Shown: positions 44,527 to 54,340, counted from the stretch's first letter. The stretch: 64,000 bases of DNA from Desulfurococcaceae archaeon (GCA_028275705.1 JAPWUD010000005.1:1-64000), one strand, 5' to 3'. Notes: a model not told the origin generated them from the letters alone. Made by a program: numbers and translations.

Positions 44527-44802
44527 ATGAGTAGGGATCAAGTGGTTGGGTGGATCTTGGTTGTGGTTTCAATCGTCGTGATCATAGTGTATACCTACAT
44601 AATGTTCACCCCCCACTGGGAAATACTCACAAAAATCACCCTAGTTGTAGCCATTATAGGAGTATTCGGCATATTGGGGTGGATTGGCTATACATTGGCA
44701 ACTACTCCACCTCCAAAACCAATTGAGGAAATTGAAAAGGAAATCGAGGAGGAACTCAAGAAACTAGAGCAAGAGGCAAAGAAGGAGGAAAAAACAACAT
44801 AG
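44527..44802 (+). CDS. small two-helix membrane protein, function unknown
   Basis: 91 residues. Two membrane helices (about 6-28 and 37-59) and a strongly charged helical C-terminus (EEIEKEIEEELKKLEQEAKKEEK). Good ribosome site (GGGTGC) and a TATA-like AAGTATATATT about 50 nt upstream of the start. Not recognised; similar small proteins are common in Crenarchaeota. Confidence 0.7.
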   Translation: MSRDQVVGWILVVVSIVVIIVYTYIMFTPHWEILTKITLVVAIIGVFGILGWIGYTLATTPPPKPIEEIEKEIEEELKKLEQEAKKEEKTT

Positions 44803-44809
44803 TGGGGGG

Positions 44810-45085
44810 TCAACAACTAGAATATATGTTAACCCCTGCTCTGCAAAGCCTAAACACTGTTTTTGTACATCCCTTTAATGGCGCAACTCTAAAGTAGACT
44901 TTTTGAGGCTCCCCCTCGGGGTTGATAAATCCAATTGAATCTCGAGTGGACTCAGGGCTCTTAGAGCCAGGGTTCTTACTGCAGTATTCCTCACACGCTT
45001 TTGCCATTTCTTCACTTACAAATAGCGATCTACATATACTGCACGCATAGTATTTACTTCCATTTATTTCCACAATGTAGACCAA
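44810..45085 (-). CDS. small cysteine-rich (zinc-finger-like) protein, unknown
   Basis: 91 residues from TTG 45085, ribosome site GGGTGAT. CSIC near residue 16, CEEYC near 31-35 could form a C2-C2 zinc site; more cysteines near the C-terminus (GCTKT, LCRAG, SSC). No family recognised. Its promoter region is shared with the divergent amidotransferase gene. Confidence 0.6.
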   Translation of the reverse strand: MVYIVEINGSKYYACSICRSLFVSEEMAKACEEYCSKNPGSKSPESTRDSIGFINPEGEPQKVYFRVAPLKGCTKTVFRLCRAGVNIYSSC

Positions 45086-45199
45086 TAGATCACCCTTTAT
45101 CCAAGTAGTTCAGCAAGCAATAATCCTCACCAATCAGTGTTCGGATCCCTCATCACGCCATTATTAATCCTAATTAATTTAGTAAAAATAGGGTCTTTT

Positions 45200-46030
45200 A
45201 TGTGTAGGATTATGTCGCTAGCGTTTACGAGTGAGAAATCAAACCTTGTAGATTTATTTATAAATGCCTTCATTAAAGCCTCCAGATATGACCCATACTT
45301 AGAGCGATTAAGCAGTGAAGCCTCACATGGAGATGGATGGGGTATAGCATCCATTAGTTTTCAAGACAACAGGCCTCATGTCTACTACTATAAATCAGCT
45401 GACCCCGTATACACAGATAGCTCGGAGAAAGCGTTGAAGTCTATAGTTAATAACTTGAAGAAACATGACTATTCACTAGTTATTATTCACGCGCGTAAAG
45501 CATCACGTAGCGAACCCATTGGGGAGAAGTACTCACATCCATTCTACATAGAGGTAGATGGGTTAAAAGCGTGGTTTATACACAATGGTAGCGCGGATAA
45601 GAAAGTCCTTGGAGATAAACTCGGGTTAGACCCAAGAACACACGTGGATTCAGAGCTCTTGGGTAGACTATTAGTTTTAGAGATAGATAAATGCGTGAGG
45701 AGTGGAGGGGTTATCCAGGATTGCGTATATAGAGCCTATAGTGTATCAAAGGACTATATACTGGAGAAGAGTGCTTTGAATACATCCCTACTCATATCGA
45801 GGAATACATGGTGTGAGCTCTACACATCACACTGGGTTAAAAATCCAGGTAGTGATGCTAGGAGGGAGTATTACTCAATAATTGCATATGAAACACGGGG
45901 TTTTACTGCATCCTGCTCAATCACCATTAAGAACTACCTACCGGGCGATGTTAAAGCTATGATTAAAGTACTAGAACCAGGGATTTACAAGTTGACACCT
46001 GAGTGTATCTCGAGGATATTTAACCTATAG
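45200..46030 (+). CDS. class II glutamine amidotransferase-like protein
   Basis: 276 residues. I move the start from 45137 to ATG 45200 because the N-terminal nucleophile hydrolase fold needs Cys at position 2, and here the protein begins MCRIMSLAF. HGDGWGIASI, VIIHARKAS, and WFIHNGS are the family motifs of the YafJ/EgtC-type class II amidotransferases. The partner synthase is unknown. Preceded by TATA-like TAATTTAGTAAAAA about 25 nt upstream of the ATG. Followed 21 bp later by the NAD-kinase-like gene. Confidence 0.88.
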   Translation: MCRIMSLAFTSEKSNLVDLFINAFIKASRYDPYLERLSSEASHGDGWGIASISFQDNRPHVYYYKSADPVYTDSSEKALKSIVNNLKKHDYSLVIIHARKASRSEPIGEKYSHPFYIEVDGLKAWFIHNGSADKKVLGDKLGLDPRTHVDSELLGRLLVLEIDKCVRSGGVIQDCVYRAYSVSKDYILEKSALNTSLLISRNTWCELYTSHWVKNPGSDARREYYSIIAYETRGFTASCSITIKNYLPGDVKAMIKVLEPGIYKLTPECISRIFNL

Positions 46031-46051
46031 TCCTGTAGGGGTTGATCCACT

Positions 46052-47167
46052 TTGACTAGGAGGAAAGTAGGCTTCATTGTAAACCCAATCGCGGGTATGG
46101 GGGGGTCTGTGGGGTTGAAGGGGACTGATGGAGAAGCATATTATAAAGCAATTGAGCGTGGTGCTAAGCCAGTCTCACCGCGAAGGGCCCTTGAATTCCT
46201 TAACTCCATTAAATCAAGTGGTTTCGAGATCTACGCTGCTGCGGGTAAAATGGGTGTAGAGTATGTGTTAAAGAGTATTCATAGAGATAAATTAATGGGT
46301 GTAGTTGGCGAGGAGAAGGAGTATACGAGTAGAATTGACACTGTAAACGCGGCCCGAGTGCTTCGTAGCCAAGTAGATATAATAGTCTTCGTGGGTGGTG
46401 ATGGAACAGCTAGAGACATATGTGAGGCTATTAATACCTCAATACCTGTTCTAGGTGTACCTAGTGGTGTGAAGATGTTTAGCTCCGTCTTCGCTATAAA
46501 TCCCGTTGCAGCTGCATACATACTTGAGAGGTTCTTAAATGGCGAGGTATCTATAGTTGAGCGTGAAGTACTAGATATTGATGAAGAGTCGTATAGGAGG
46601 GATGAGCTCAATATAAAGCTCTATGGATACCTACTAGTGCCGGTGGCAGACGGCTTGCTTCAATCATCTAAAACAATTTACACGGGTGTAGATGAAGAAT
46701 ACGCTAAGGAATCCATTGCTGAATACATTATTGAAAACATGGAGGAGAATACTCCATACATACTTGGGCCGGGGTCAAGTGTTAAGAAGATCTGTGTGAA
46801 ACTAGGTTTAAACTGCACTCTTCTAGGATTCGACATAGTTTTAAACAAGAAGCTACTAGTGAAGGATGCTTGGGAGAAGGATATACTAGACGTAGTTGAT
46901 AAGTATGGTAGAGTCAAGGTAGTTTTAACACCCATTGGTGGACAGGGATTTCTACTTGGGAGAGGTAATCAACAACTATCCCCTCGTGTTTTAGCGAAAA
47001 TAAGTAAAGACGACTTAATTATTGTTGCAACAGAGAATAAAATTAGGGATACACCAGTCTTACTCGTTGATACTGGAGACCCCAGTATAGATAGGAAATT
47101 CATAGGCTACGTAAAGGTTCTCGTCGACTACAATAGATTCATTGTAGTAAAGGTTAGTGCCGGCTGA
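46052..47167 (+). CDS. ATP-NAD kinase family protein
   Basis: 371 residues, TTG start. N-terminal GFIVNPIAGMGGSVGLKGTDG, GGDGTARDICEA near 117 (the NAD-kinase/diacylglycerol-kinase GGDGT motif), VLGVPSGVKMFSSVFAINP, and a C-terminal beta domain with GGQGFLLGRGNQQLSP. This is the COG3199 type, distinct from classical NadK. Substrate not proven for this family. Follows the amidotransferase in the same direction. Confidence 0.85.
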   Translation: MTRRKVGFIVNPIAGMGGSVGLKGTDGEAYYKAIERGAKPVSPRRALEFLNSIKSSGFEIYAAAGKMGVEYVLKSIHRDKLMGVVGEEKEYTSRIDTVNAARVLRSQVDIIVFVGGDGTARDICEAINTSIPVLGVPSGVKMFSSVFAINPVAAAYILERFLNGEVSIVEREVLDIDEESYRRDELNIKLYGYLLVPVADGLLQSSKTIYTGVDEEYAKESIAEYIIENMEENTPYILGPGSSVKKICVKLGLNCTLLGFDIVLNKKLLVKDAWEKDILDVVDKYGRVKVVLTPIGGQGFLLGRGNQQLSPRVLAKISKDDLIIVATENKIRDTPVLLVDTGDPSIDRKFIGYVKVLVDYNRFIVVKVSAG

Positions 47168-47226
47168 GCGTTCTTTAAAACTTATTAAGTTTCTAGTACA
47201 CATTAAACACGTTGAGGTGTATAGAG

Positions 47227-47625
47227 ATGAGTAAAACTTATGAGTCCGTTGGAAACTTAAAGGTTGGTAGCTTTGTAATGATTGACGGCGAGCCCTGTAG
47301 AGTAGTTGATATATCTAAGGCAAAAACGGGTAAACATGGAAGTGCAAAAGCCACTGTCACAGCTGTTGGTTTGTTTTCAAAATCTAAGAAGGTATTAGTA
47401 GCCCCTGTAGATACGCAGATTGAAGTCCCAATTATAGAGAAGCGTGTTGGGAGGATTATAGCAGATCTCGGTGATAAGTTTCAAGTTATGGACGTTGAGA
47501 GCTTTGAGATCTTTGAAGTCTCAAAAGACACTATTGACGAGTCTATAAGAGGTAAGCTTACTGTAGACCAAGAGGTTGAGTACTGGCAGGTATTAAATGC
47601 AAAGCTCATTGTGAGACCGCGCTGA
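47227..47625 (+). CDS. eif5a: translation initiation factor aIF5A
   Basis: 132 residues from ATG 47227 (GAGGTG ribosome site eight bases upstream; the track starts five codons earlier). The hypusination loop [12 protein letters not shown] with the modified Lys is near residue 36, then the C-terminal OB fold. The modifying enzyme is encoded at 30.9 kb. Relieves stalling at polyproline and other sites. Confidence 0.96.
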   Translation: MSKTYESVGNLKVGSFVMIDGEPCRVVDISKAKTGKHGSAKATVTAVGLFSKSKKVLVAPVDTQIEVPIIEKRVGRIIADLGDKFQVMDVESFEIFEVSKDTIDESIRGKLTVDQEVEYWQVLNAKLIVRPR

Positions 47626-47756
47626 GATCTTCAGGGAATGCAATCCATCAATACATCAATGGAGCTACTTGGTGGATAGAATAGTAATCTCCTCGTTCCA
47701 TGAACATTTATTTTTATACATGGGAGAGTTATATTTAGATTGGTTATGGTGAAACC

Positions 47757-48554
47757 ATGTCTCAGGCGTCTCTAGAATCAAGGAGTCTGAGTAGTGGACT
47801 AGTTATTGCAGGAGCATATGCAGATAAAGTCAGGAGGACTCTATTCGCACAATTAAGAGACCTTATGAGGCAGGATAAGGAATTCGCTAGAGAGATTGCG
47901 AGAGCGGCTGGCGAACTCAATGCTGTTCTCTACCGCATACTCGTCGAGGAGGTGAAAGTAGAGAAGGGGGATGTAGTGAGGATTAGGGTGAATTACCGCA
48001 TTGACCCAGGATCTAAGAGGATAATCTGGGACTACAACACTCTCTCAATAGAGGCATTTAAGAGGATACCAGATGAGAGGGTATTGGAGATTGTTAATGA
48101 CGTGGTGAGAAATAAGCTTTCAAAAATCCTTGAAGAGTTCTCACGTGCACCTCGAGCTGTAGAAGAGAAGGTGAAGGCGTTTGAAATCCCCGAGGAGAGG
48201 GTGGAGGCTCCTCCTCCACCACCACAGCCAGTGAGCATTAGGGATATAGTTGCATCCGTCGACATTCTCGGAGAGACAATTGATGGGGGATTACTGCTTA
48301 AACTAAGCGATAGTCAAGAGCGGTCTGTAGGATTGGCTTCAGTATCGCCTAGTGGGGAGGAGCTTGTTATAGACGCTATTATAATACATGCAGGGTCTTC
48401 AATGAGGTATCTAACTAGGACTCGTGTAAAACTGAGTGAGTACAGTGAGAACCCATCTAGATTAATAAGCGACTTGGAGAAAATACAGCCAACCACGATA
48501 CCACCGCAGGAAGCGGAGAAGTTGATAAAAGATAAAATGCAGAATCTGCTTTAA
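47757..48554 (+). CDS. conserved crenarchaeal protein (DUF2258-like)
   Basis: 265 residues. N-terminal domain (LSSGLVIAGAYADKVRRTLFAQLRDLMRQDKEFAREIARAAGELNAVLYRILVEE...) resembles what I recall as DUF2258, then a proline linker (APPPPPQP, about 150-158) and a C-terminal beta-rich domain. Function unknown. Good upstream spacing after aIF5A (about 130 bp); ATG preceded by GGTGAAACC. Confidence 0.6.
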   Translation: MSQASLESRSLSSGLVIAGAYADKVRRTLFAQLRDLMRQDKEFAREIARAAGELNAVLYRILVEEVKVEKGDVVRIRVNYRIDPGSKRIIWDYNTLSIEAFKRIPDERVLEIVNDVVRNKLSKILEEFSRAPRAVEEKVKAFEIPEERVEAPPPPPQPVSIRDIVASVDILGETIDGGLLLKLSDSQERSVGLASVSPSGEELVIDAIIIHAGSSMRYLTRTRVKLSEYSENPSRLISDLEKIQPTTIPPQEAEKLIKDKMQNLL

Positions 48555-48621
48555 TATTGTATTTTTAAACCCCCATCTCTTTAAACTATTTCAACTACTC
48601 CATTAATAAATCGGGGACTAA

Positions 48622-49620
48622 TTGCCAAGGCTAGATCTTGGTGAAGCACCGGAGGGCATAATAGAGCTAAGTAATGAAGAAATACTCAAAGAGTTCATAG
48701 AGACTCTTCAAGCAGCTGGCGCTTCAAGAGACACTATAAAAGCTTACTCAGCCGCTATAAGGGATTTTCTACTCTATATCAATGGAAAACCACTACGCCA
48801 AGTTACTCTACGAGATGTTATTGCTTGGAGGAATGAAAGGCTGAGTAATGGATTTCCAGGCGCTAAAACCATGGATAAGTACAAGTGGCAGGTGACACTA
48901 CACTACTACACTCTACTATTAAGGAGGTTCTTCAAGTGGCTTGGACTCAAGGTTAAAATGCCGGGGGTTAAGAGGCTTCCAGCAAAGATTGAGGCATTGA
49001 GGGATGAAGAAGTAGCTGCACTACTTCAGGCTGCTAGAAATCCACGGGATAAGCTAATACTCCAATTGCTATTAACTACGGGGTTGCGGAGTAGAGAACT
49101 ACTAGAGCTGAGAGTTGAAGACATAGATTTAAGTAAGGGGGTTATAAGGGTAAGAGTTGCTAAGTATGGGAAGGAGAGGCTTATAACAGCACCTAGAGAA
49201 GTATTTGAAGCCCTCGACGCTTGGATTAAGCTAAATAACTTAAAGCCCAAGGACAAGTTGTTCAATATAACATACCAAGCACTATACAAAAGACTGAAGA
49301 AACTCGCAGTTAAAGCTGGTATAGATCCAGCTAAGATTAGACCACACATTCTACGACACACATTCGCTACAATGGCTTTGAGAAAGGGGCTAAGCCTCCC
49401 AAGTCTCCAGAGACTACTCGGACACAGCGATATTAGAACTACACAAGTCTACCTACACATGACTATAGAAGACGTTAAACGCGAATACGAGGAGAAAATG
49501 GGGGGTCTACCGAGCTTTAAGCAGTGTCCAAGATGTGGAAATATAGTACCCTATAATGCAGTATACTGCCCATACTGCGGCTCTAAACTATCAGTAGAAA
49601 CCGGGGAGGCATCCACATAG
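48622..49620 (+). CDS. xerA: tyrosine recombinase XerA with C-terminal zinc ribbon
   Basis: 332 residues, TTG start. N-terminal SAM-like core-binding domain (18-110), catalytic domain with Arg156 (TTGLRSREL), Lys near 181-184, H242-x-x-R245 (HILRHTFAT), His268 (LGHSD) and Tyr277. Archaeal XerA resolves chromosome dimers at dif. An extra C-terminal zinc ribbon (C302-x2-C305 ... C316-x2-C319) is added. Its stop touches the convergent gene. I found no convincing dif-like site beside it. Confidence 0.92.
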   Translation: MPRLDLGEAPEGIIELSNEEILKEFIETLQAAGASRDTIKAYSAAIRDFLLYINGKPLRQVTLRDVIAWRNERLSNGFPGAKTMDKYKWQVTLHYYTLLLRRFFKWLGLKVKMPGVKRLPAKIEALRDEEVAALLQAARNPRDKLILQLLLTTGLRSRELLELRVEDIDLSKGVIRVRVAKYGKERLITAPREVFEALDAWIKLNNLKPKDKLFNITYQALYKRLKKLAVKAGIDPAKIRPHILRHTFATMALRKGLSLPSLQRLLGHSDIRTTQVYLHMTIEDVKREYEEKMGGLPSFKQCPRCGNIVPYNAVYCPYCGSKLSVETGEAST

Positions 49621-50094
49621 CTACTCCACCAATCTCGCAAGGAGTATTCTCGGGATTCTAGTGTAGTTTGGATTCCTCTCCCGGTAAGCCTTAACAAGGC
49701 TCTCACCATCCTCGACTGGGTAGGAGTCTCCATAGGAATCCAGCAGTCTATCCAACTCGTTCTCAACGAGTTTAACTATGTATAGGGGATTAACAGGTAT
49801 ACTCCACTTCTCCCCAGAATACTTCAACTCATATAGCTTACTGAGGAAAGCTTCATCATCCTCGTAGCTCGCACTAGCTACAGCTCTATAATACTGAGTT
49901 ATATAGTGTGCAATAATGTAAGCCACTAACTTTACATCCTTGTAGACTTTAATAGTCGTCAATTCGCTGTGATCCTCGAGGACAGCGTGAGGTCCATACT
50001 CGACAACATACCCTAATCCACGTAGTTCACTAATAAATTTCTCTAAGTTCCTCACCTTATCGAAGACTATTATCCTAGACACTTCAACCCCCAT
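49621..50094 (-). CDS. unknown protein, about 157 residues
   Basis: From ATG 50094 (MGVEVSRIIVF...). The ORF-track start at 50166 adds a hydrophobic stretch that crosses the promoter (GATATATTG about 26 nt upstream of 50094). Alpha/beta pattern: LEKFISELRGLGYVVEYGPHAVLED, then YIIAHYITQYYRAVASASYEDDEAFL, and a C-terminal helix. No family recognised. Confidence 0.6.
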   Translation of the reverse strand: MGVEVSRIIVFDKVRNLEKFISELRGLGYVVEYGPHAVLEDHSELTTIKVYKDVKLVAYIIAHYITQYYRAVASASYEDDEAFLSKLYELKYSGEKWSIPVNPLYIVKLVENELDRLLDSYGDSYPVEDGESLVKAYRERNPNYTRIPRILLARLVE

Positions 50095-50215
50095 AATAGA
50101 GCCATAAAGCAATATATCGTTAAAGATAAGTAATCCAATAGCCTCAATAGCGATTAATAATATCAACTCTTTTATACGGATATAATTACAGCAAAATACC
50201 CTTCTTTTTAGGAGC

Positions 50216-51790
50216 GTGGAGAGGTTTATGTTGAATTATAATTCCATTATACCGGGTAGTGTGGAGGAAGGCAAGTTATCTAGTAGGGTATTATCTGATC
50301 TCCGTGAGAGCCTGGACTGGGTTAAGTCCATCGATGTCCCTGTATTGAAGTGGAGTTGTGAGTGTAGTATTGAGGCTGGTAATAAGGCGTCCTCCTGTAT
50401 TCTACTACCATATAGTAGTGGGCTTCATGGAGAGTTTAAACATGGGGATTTTGTGTGGATTAGAGACCCCCGTGAAATATTATTCGTAGATGTAAGGGGT
50501 AAAGTCATTATTTTAAGGCAGTCATTAGATGAAAAATTGTTGAGGCTTGTAGTATACTTAGCTGTAGTGCGTGGTGCTTCGGGATTAATATTAACGAGTG
50601 AACAACGTGGAGTCTTAAAAGCAAGCGTGGTAGTTGGCTCACCTGGATACAGCTATGTTAGATCACTCCCTGTAAGTATCCCGGTGGTAGCGGTTCCTCT
50701 AGACTCAGTTGATCTATCTGAAAGCAGAGGAGTTGTTATCAGGGTAAAAGCCAACGTAGAGGAGTCTAGAGGCAGGATCATTATAGGGGGGTTGAATGGA
50801 AAGGGTGATAAAGAAGTACACATTATAGGACATCACGACACAATCCTAGGGGGATTCAAGAGTACATCAACCAGGCTTCTCCTCGAATTAGCGAGGGATA
50901 AGGCTATTAGAGAATTGTCTAAAATAGCGAACGTGGTCTTCATTTCATACACTGCTAGAGAGCTGGGTGATCCCGAGTTAAGAGAGTATAATTATACCTG
51001 GGCTGAGCACTACTTATTGAAGATAATAGCGGAGAGGGGCGGTATCGAGAACATACTATACTCTATTGCACTAGGGCCGCTCATCTATGGTGGGAGCTTA
51101 GAGGCTTGGGGTCATCCACTACTCTTAAAACCACTAGTGGAGACTAGAGTAGCTAGGGGTGAAAACACAGCTCTATTGGAGTCACATCCATACATTGAGC
51201 ACGGAGTCCCCTCTATAACACTAACTAATCGGGAGTCTCTTATCTATAGAAACACTAATTTGCAAATAAGTGAGGACTCCTCCACCACGCTACTACGTGA
51301 ATTAGTCAACACAATAACATATCTCACTACACACCTGGAGCCCTTGGATAACTGGGTGAATGTTCTTAGAAGACATGCTTATGAAAGAGTAGGTGAGGCT
51401 ATATTAGAAGCTAGAATTGAGGTAACGCGCCTACTAGATATTGCTCAAAGAGAAGGATTTAGAGGGGTTTATAAAGCTACTCGACTATCCCATAACTTAC
51501 TATACGCTGCCTGTATAGACCCGTTGGAATACTATCTCGACTCCTCGATGTGGGCTGGTTTATCATGGGAGAGCATTAAGGGGTTGGAGAAGCTACTGGA
51601 GGGTTGTAGAGGCCTCTTGTTTATTGGTAGTGAAGAGGGGTATGTTTCATACCCAAGTGTAATTGGCTTCATTGAGGATGTTTTAAGGGGGGTTAGAGGT
51701 ATTACACTTAAAAAATTAAAGACTCGTATTGATAATGAGTTAATTAAGTCAACGCTAACTCATCTAGGTAAAGGGGGTTTTATTGGCTAA
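50216..51790 (+). CDS. M28-peptidase/PA-domain-like protein with a degenerate metal site
   Basis: 524 residues, GTG 50216 (ATG 50228 is an alternative). The N-terminal half has a PA-like insert (about 70-190), and the rest resembles M28 aminopeptidases: VHIIGHHDTILGGF, VVFISYTARELGDP, SHPYIEHGVPSITLTN. The second metal-bridging Asp of GHxD...ANDNASG is missing (GGFKSTSTRL), and the EE catalytic pair reads RE. Probably not a normal peptidase, perhaps a binding protein or a changed enzyme. Overlaps proS by 8 bp. Confidence 0.7.
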   Translation: MERFMLNYNSIIPGSVEEGKLSSRVLSDLRESLDWVKSIDVPVLKWSCECSIEAGNKASSCILLPYSSGLHGEFKHGDFVWIRDPREILFVDVRGKVIILRQSLDEKLLRLVVYLAVVRGASGLILTSEQRGVLKASVVVGSPGYSYVRSLPVSIPVVAVPLDSVDLSESRGVVIRVKANVEESRGRIIIGGLNGKGDKEVHIIGHHDTILGGFKSTSTRLLLELARDKAIRELSKIANVVFISYTARELGDPELREYNYTWAEHYLLKIIAERGGIENILYSIALGPLIYGGSLEAWGHPLLLKPLVETRVARGENTALLESHPYIEHGVPSITLTNRESLIYRNTNLQISEDSSTTLLRELVNTITYLTTHLEPLDNWVNVLRRHAYERVGEAILEARIEVTRLLDIAQREGFRGVYKATRLSHNLLYAACIDPLEYYLDSSMWAGLSWESIKGLEKLLEGCRGLLFIGSEEGYVSYPSVIGFIEDVLRGVRGITLKKLKTRIDNELIKSTLTHLGKGGFIG

Positions 51791-53222
51791 GAAGGCGATA
51801 GGCATTGATAAATACGTGGATTTCGACGACTGGTACCAGGATGCACTGAGAGAAGCTGACTTAGTTGATATAAGGTATCCTGTTAAAGGAATGATTGTTT
51901 GGAAACCATATGGTTTAAAGGCATTGAGGCTTACTCAGAGGATACTCATGGATCTACTCGAGAAAACCGGCCACTTGGAGGCTTATTTCCCAGCGTTAAT
52001 CCCTGAGTCATTATTTGCTAGGGAGAGGGACTTCCTAGAGGGTTTTGGTGGTGAAAGCTTTGTAGTAGAGGGTACTGGGACGAAGAAGTTCAATGAGAGG
52101 TTTTACCTGAGGCCTACTAGTGAGACTGTTATGTACTATATGTGGAATCTATGGATTAAGGGACGTAGAGATCTCCCATTGAAAATGTACCAAGTAGTCA
52201 ATGTTTTTAGATATGAGACAAAGATGACGCACCCTATTCTAAGAGTGAGGGAGATAATGGGGTTTATAGAAGCTCACACAGCACATGCAACCCCTGAAGA
52301 GGCTGAAGCCCAGGTCAAGGAGGCTGTTGGAATATACAAGGAGTTCTTTGATAGACTACAACTACCATACTATATTGTGAAGACTCCTCCATGGGATACA
52401 TTTGCTGGAGCCGAGTACAACTATGACTTCATAACAGTAATGCCTGATGGAAAGGGCCTCGAGCTCGGAAGCGTGATTAATCTAGGGCAGAGGTTTGCAA
52501 AGGCATTTGACATAAAGTACATGGATACTGATGGGCAATTCAAGTACATTTACCAAACATGCTATGGAGTGAGTGAGAGAGTTCTCGGGGCTGTGATAGG
52601 AATACATGGGGATGAAAAGGGATTGTTCTTCCCACCCGAGATAGCGCCAATACAAGTAGTAATAGTTCCAATAGCTAAACCAGAGGATGTACAAGTGCTT
52701 GAGTATGCACGGAGGGTTAGGGAGATTCTGGAGAAATCGGGGATTAGGGTTTTCATTGATGATGACCTAGAGAGATCCCCTGGCTGGAAGTACTACTACT
52801 GGGAGATGAAGGGTGTACCTGTTAGAATTGAAGTGGGACCTAGAGAGGTTAAGGAGAAGACTGTTACAATAGCGAGGAGGGATGGAGCACCTAGGGTTGT
52901 TGCTAAGCTAGATGAATTAATACTTATAATCAACGAGGTCTTTAGGGAAGTAAACACTGCTCTGAGAGAGAGGGCATTAGAGCATCTGAGGAAGTTATCG
53001 ATAATAGCGACATCGTGTACGCCATTGGAGAATTCAAAGGGGTTAATTATTGCACCATGGGATGGAAGTAGGGAGGAGGCTGAAGAGCTGGAGAAGACAT
53101 TTAATAAAGGGGTTCTCGGAGAGATTACAGAGTCTCCAATAACACTCCCACCACCAATTAACTATACTACTTGTAGTGGTAAGAAAGCGGAAAAGTGGGC
53201 TTTACTCGGTGTAACATACTGA
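51783..53222 (+). CDS. proS: prolyl-tRNA synthetase
   Basis: 479 residues, archaeal/eukaryal type, TTG start. Class II motifs: motif 2 FYLRPTSETVMYYMWNLWI and RVREIMGFIEAHTAHAT, anticodon-binding domain from about 285 (VQVVIVPIAKPEDV), and the extra C-terminal zinc-type domain ending in the usual Tyr (SGKKAEKWALLGVTY). The last part keeps CTPLENSKGLIIAPW and NYTTCSGKKA. Charges tRNA-Pro. Confidence 0.96.
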   Translation: MAKKAIGIDKYVDFDDWYQDALREADLVDIRYPVKGMIVWKPYGLKALRLTQRILMDLLEKTGHLEAYFPALIPESLFARERDFLEGFGGESFVVEGTGTKKFNERFYLRPTSETVMYYMWNLWIKGRRDLPLKMYQVVNVFRYETKMTHPILRVREIMGFIEAHTAHATPEEAEAQVKEAVGIYKEFFDRLQLPYYIVKTPPWDTFAGAEYNYDFITVMPDGKGLELGSVINLGQRFAKAFDIKYMDTDGQFKYIYQTCYGVSERVLGAVIGIHGDEKGLFFPPEIAPIQVVIVPIAKPEDVQVLEYARRVREILEKSGIRVFIDDDLERSPGWKYYYWEMKGVPVRIEVGPREVKEKTVTIARRDGAPRVVAKLDELILIINEVFREVNTALRERALEHLRKLSIIATSCTPLENSKGLIIAPWDGSREEAEELEKTFNKGVLGEITESPITLPPPINYTTCSGKKAEKWALLGVTY

Positions 53223-53333
53223 GGAAAAATAGTGTAAATTTATCAATTATATGCTTCTAGATTGATCGAGAAGAGTTATAAGGGGAATACTATCTTATTT
53301 CATAAAAGCTTGATTTTTGAGAGGGGATGAGGT

Positions 53334-53582
53334 ATGAGTGAGTACTTAAAGCAACTGAAGATACAGATTGTTAGTAAAGTACATGGGATAAAGTTTCAAG
53401 ATGTCTCGCCAGTAGAAATCAGTGTGTTTAAAGAAGGGTTTCCAGAGGTTAGAATTAGAGATGAAAGAGACTATGTTACAGTGAGGTATGGGAGCCAGTC
53501 GATTAAATATGATAAGTGGTATACGAAACCAGAGCACTTGGCTGAAATGATCAAGGTGTTTTACACCACGCAGAGGAAGTAA
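53334..53582 (+). CDS. small hypothetical protein
   Basis: 82 residues with a very good ribosome site (GAGGGGATGAGGT) before the ATG. Strand-rich: IQIVSKVHGIKFQDVSPVEISVFKEG then PEVRIRDERDYVTVRYGSQSIKYDKWYTKPEHLAEMIKVFY. Not recognised. Coding use and ribosome site support a real gene. Confidence 0.7.
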   Translation: MSEYLKQLKIQIVSKVHGIKFQDVSPVEISVFKEGFPEVRIRDERDYVTVRYGSQSIKYDKWYTKPEHLAEMIKVFYTTQRK

Positions 53583-53599
53583 TGTGCAAGGTATAAAAC

Positions 53600-54280
53600 C
53601 TATTTTTTAAGGAGAGTGATTTCTTCGACTATAAAATAGCCTTCATACTCTGAGACTATTACCCTCCTACCCCGTAAGGCAATTTTGTATTTAAATAAGG
53701 GTGCATTAACAACGAGTGTTTCAGCGTCACCTCCCTCGAATGAGGGGTTAAAACCATACTTCTTTGATAAATTAATAATTCTCTCAACGTCCTGCTTATC
53801 TATGGTTTTTCCTAGTAGATCGTGTGGGATACCCATCGACGTAATAGAGATCAATGTAAATTCTATTCCCATATTTAACAAGCTATATAAGTACTCCTCT
53901 TCATTGACACCCCATAGTGGTGTATAGAGCTTCAATCCATATAAACCAGCGACTTCGCTGAATACTCTATATTGGAAAACACTCTTCACAGCGCCAGCTA
54001 CAACTACTTCAACACTAAGTCTATTTCTAGCTCTCTCCAATATATACTTCAAGGCCTCTCTCTCGCGGGAGGGGTCTATTAATCCAATGGACTCTAGTGG
54101 TATTCTAAGTGATTGAGCTTGAGCTATTAGACACTGGTATATTGGTTGATGATATAGCATTGAATACTTATAGTGTGGTATAATTGACAGTAGTGCAACG
54201 ACTTCAAATCCATCTCTAGTCGCCAAGTGGAGAGCGGCAACAGAGTCTTTACCACCAGTAAATAATACAGCGGCCTTCAA
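53600..54280 (-). CDS. dph6: diphthine-ammonia ligase
   Basis: 226 residues from TTG 54280 (GGAGGGG ribosome site; the track starts five codons earlier). PP-loop ATP pyrophosphatase: FTGGKDSVAALHLA near residue 7-20, then MLYHQPIYQCLIAQAQSLRIPL and GIEFTLISITSMGIPHDLLGK, and the FEGGDAETLVVNAPLF motif. Last step of diphthamide synthesis on aEF2. Confidence 0.93.
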   Translation of the reverse strand: MKAAVLFTGGKDSVAALHLATRDGFEVVALLSIIPHYKYSMLYHQPIYQCLIAQAQSLRIPLESIGLIDPSREREALKYILERARNRLSVEVVVAGAVKSVFQYRVFSEVAGLYGLKLYTPLWGVNEEEYLYSLLNMGIEFTLISITSMGIPHDLLGKTIDKQDVERIINLSKKYGFNPSFEGGDAETLVVNAPLFKYKIALRGRRVIVSEYEGYFIVEEITLLKK

Positions 54281-54340
54281 AACCAACCCCTCCAATCCTG
54301 TTTAAAAAGAATATTTAGAAGTATATAGAGGTGTTGATTA

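Noticed and set aside
48555-48621. Possible dif site upstream of xerA
   Set aside because: AT-rich but no paired arms like known archaeal dif sites.
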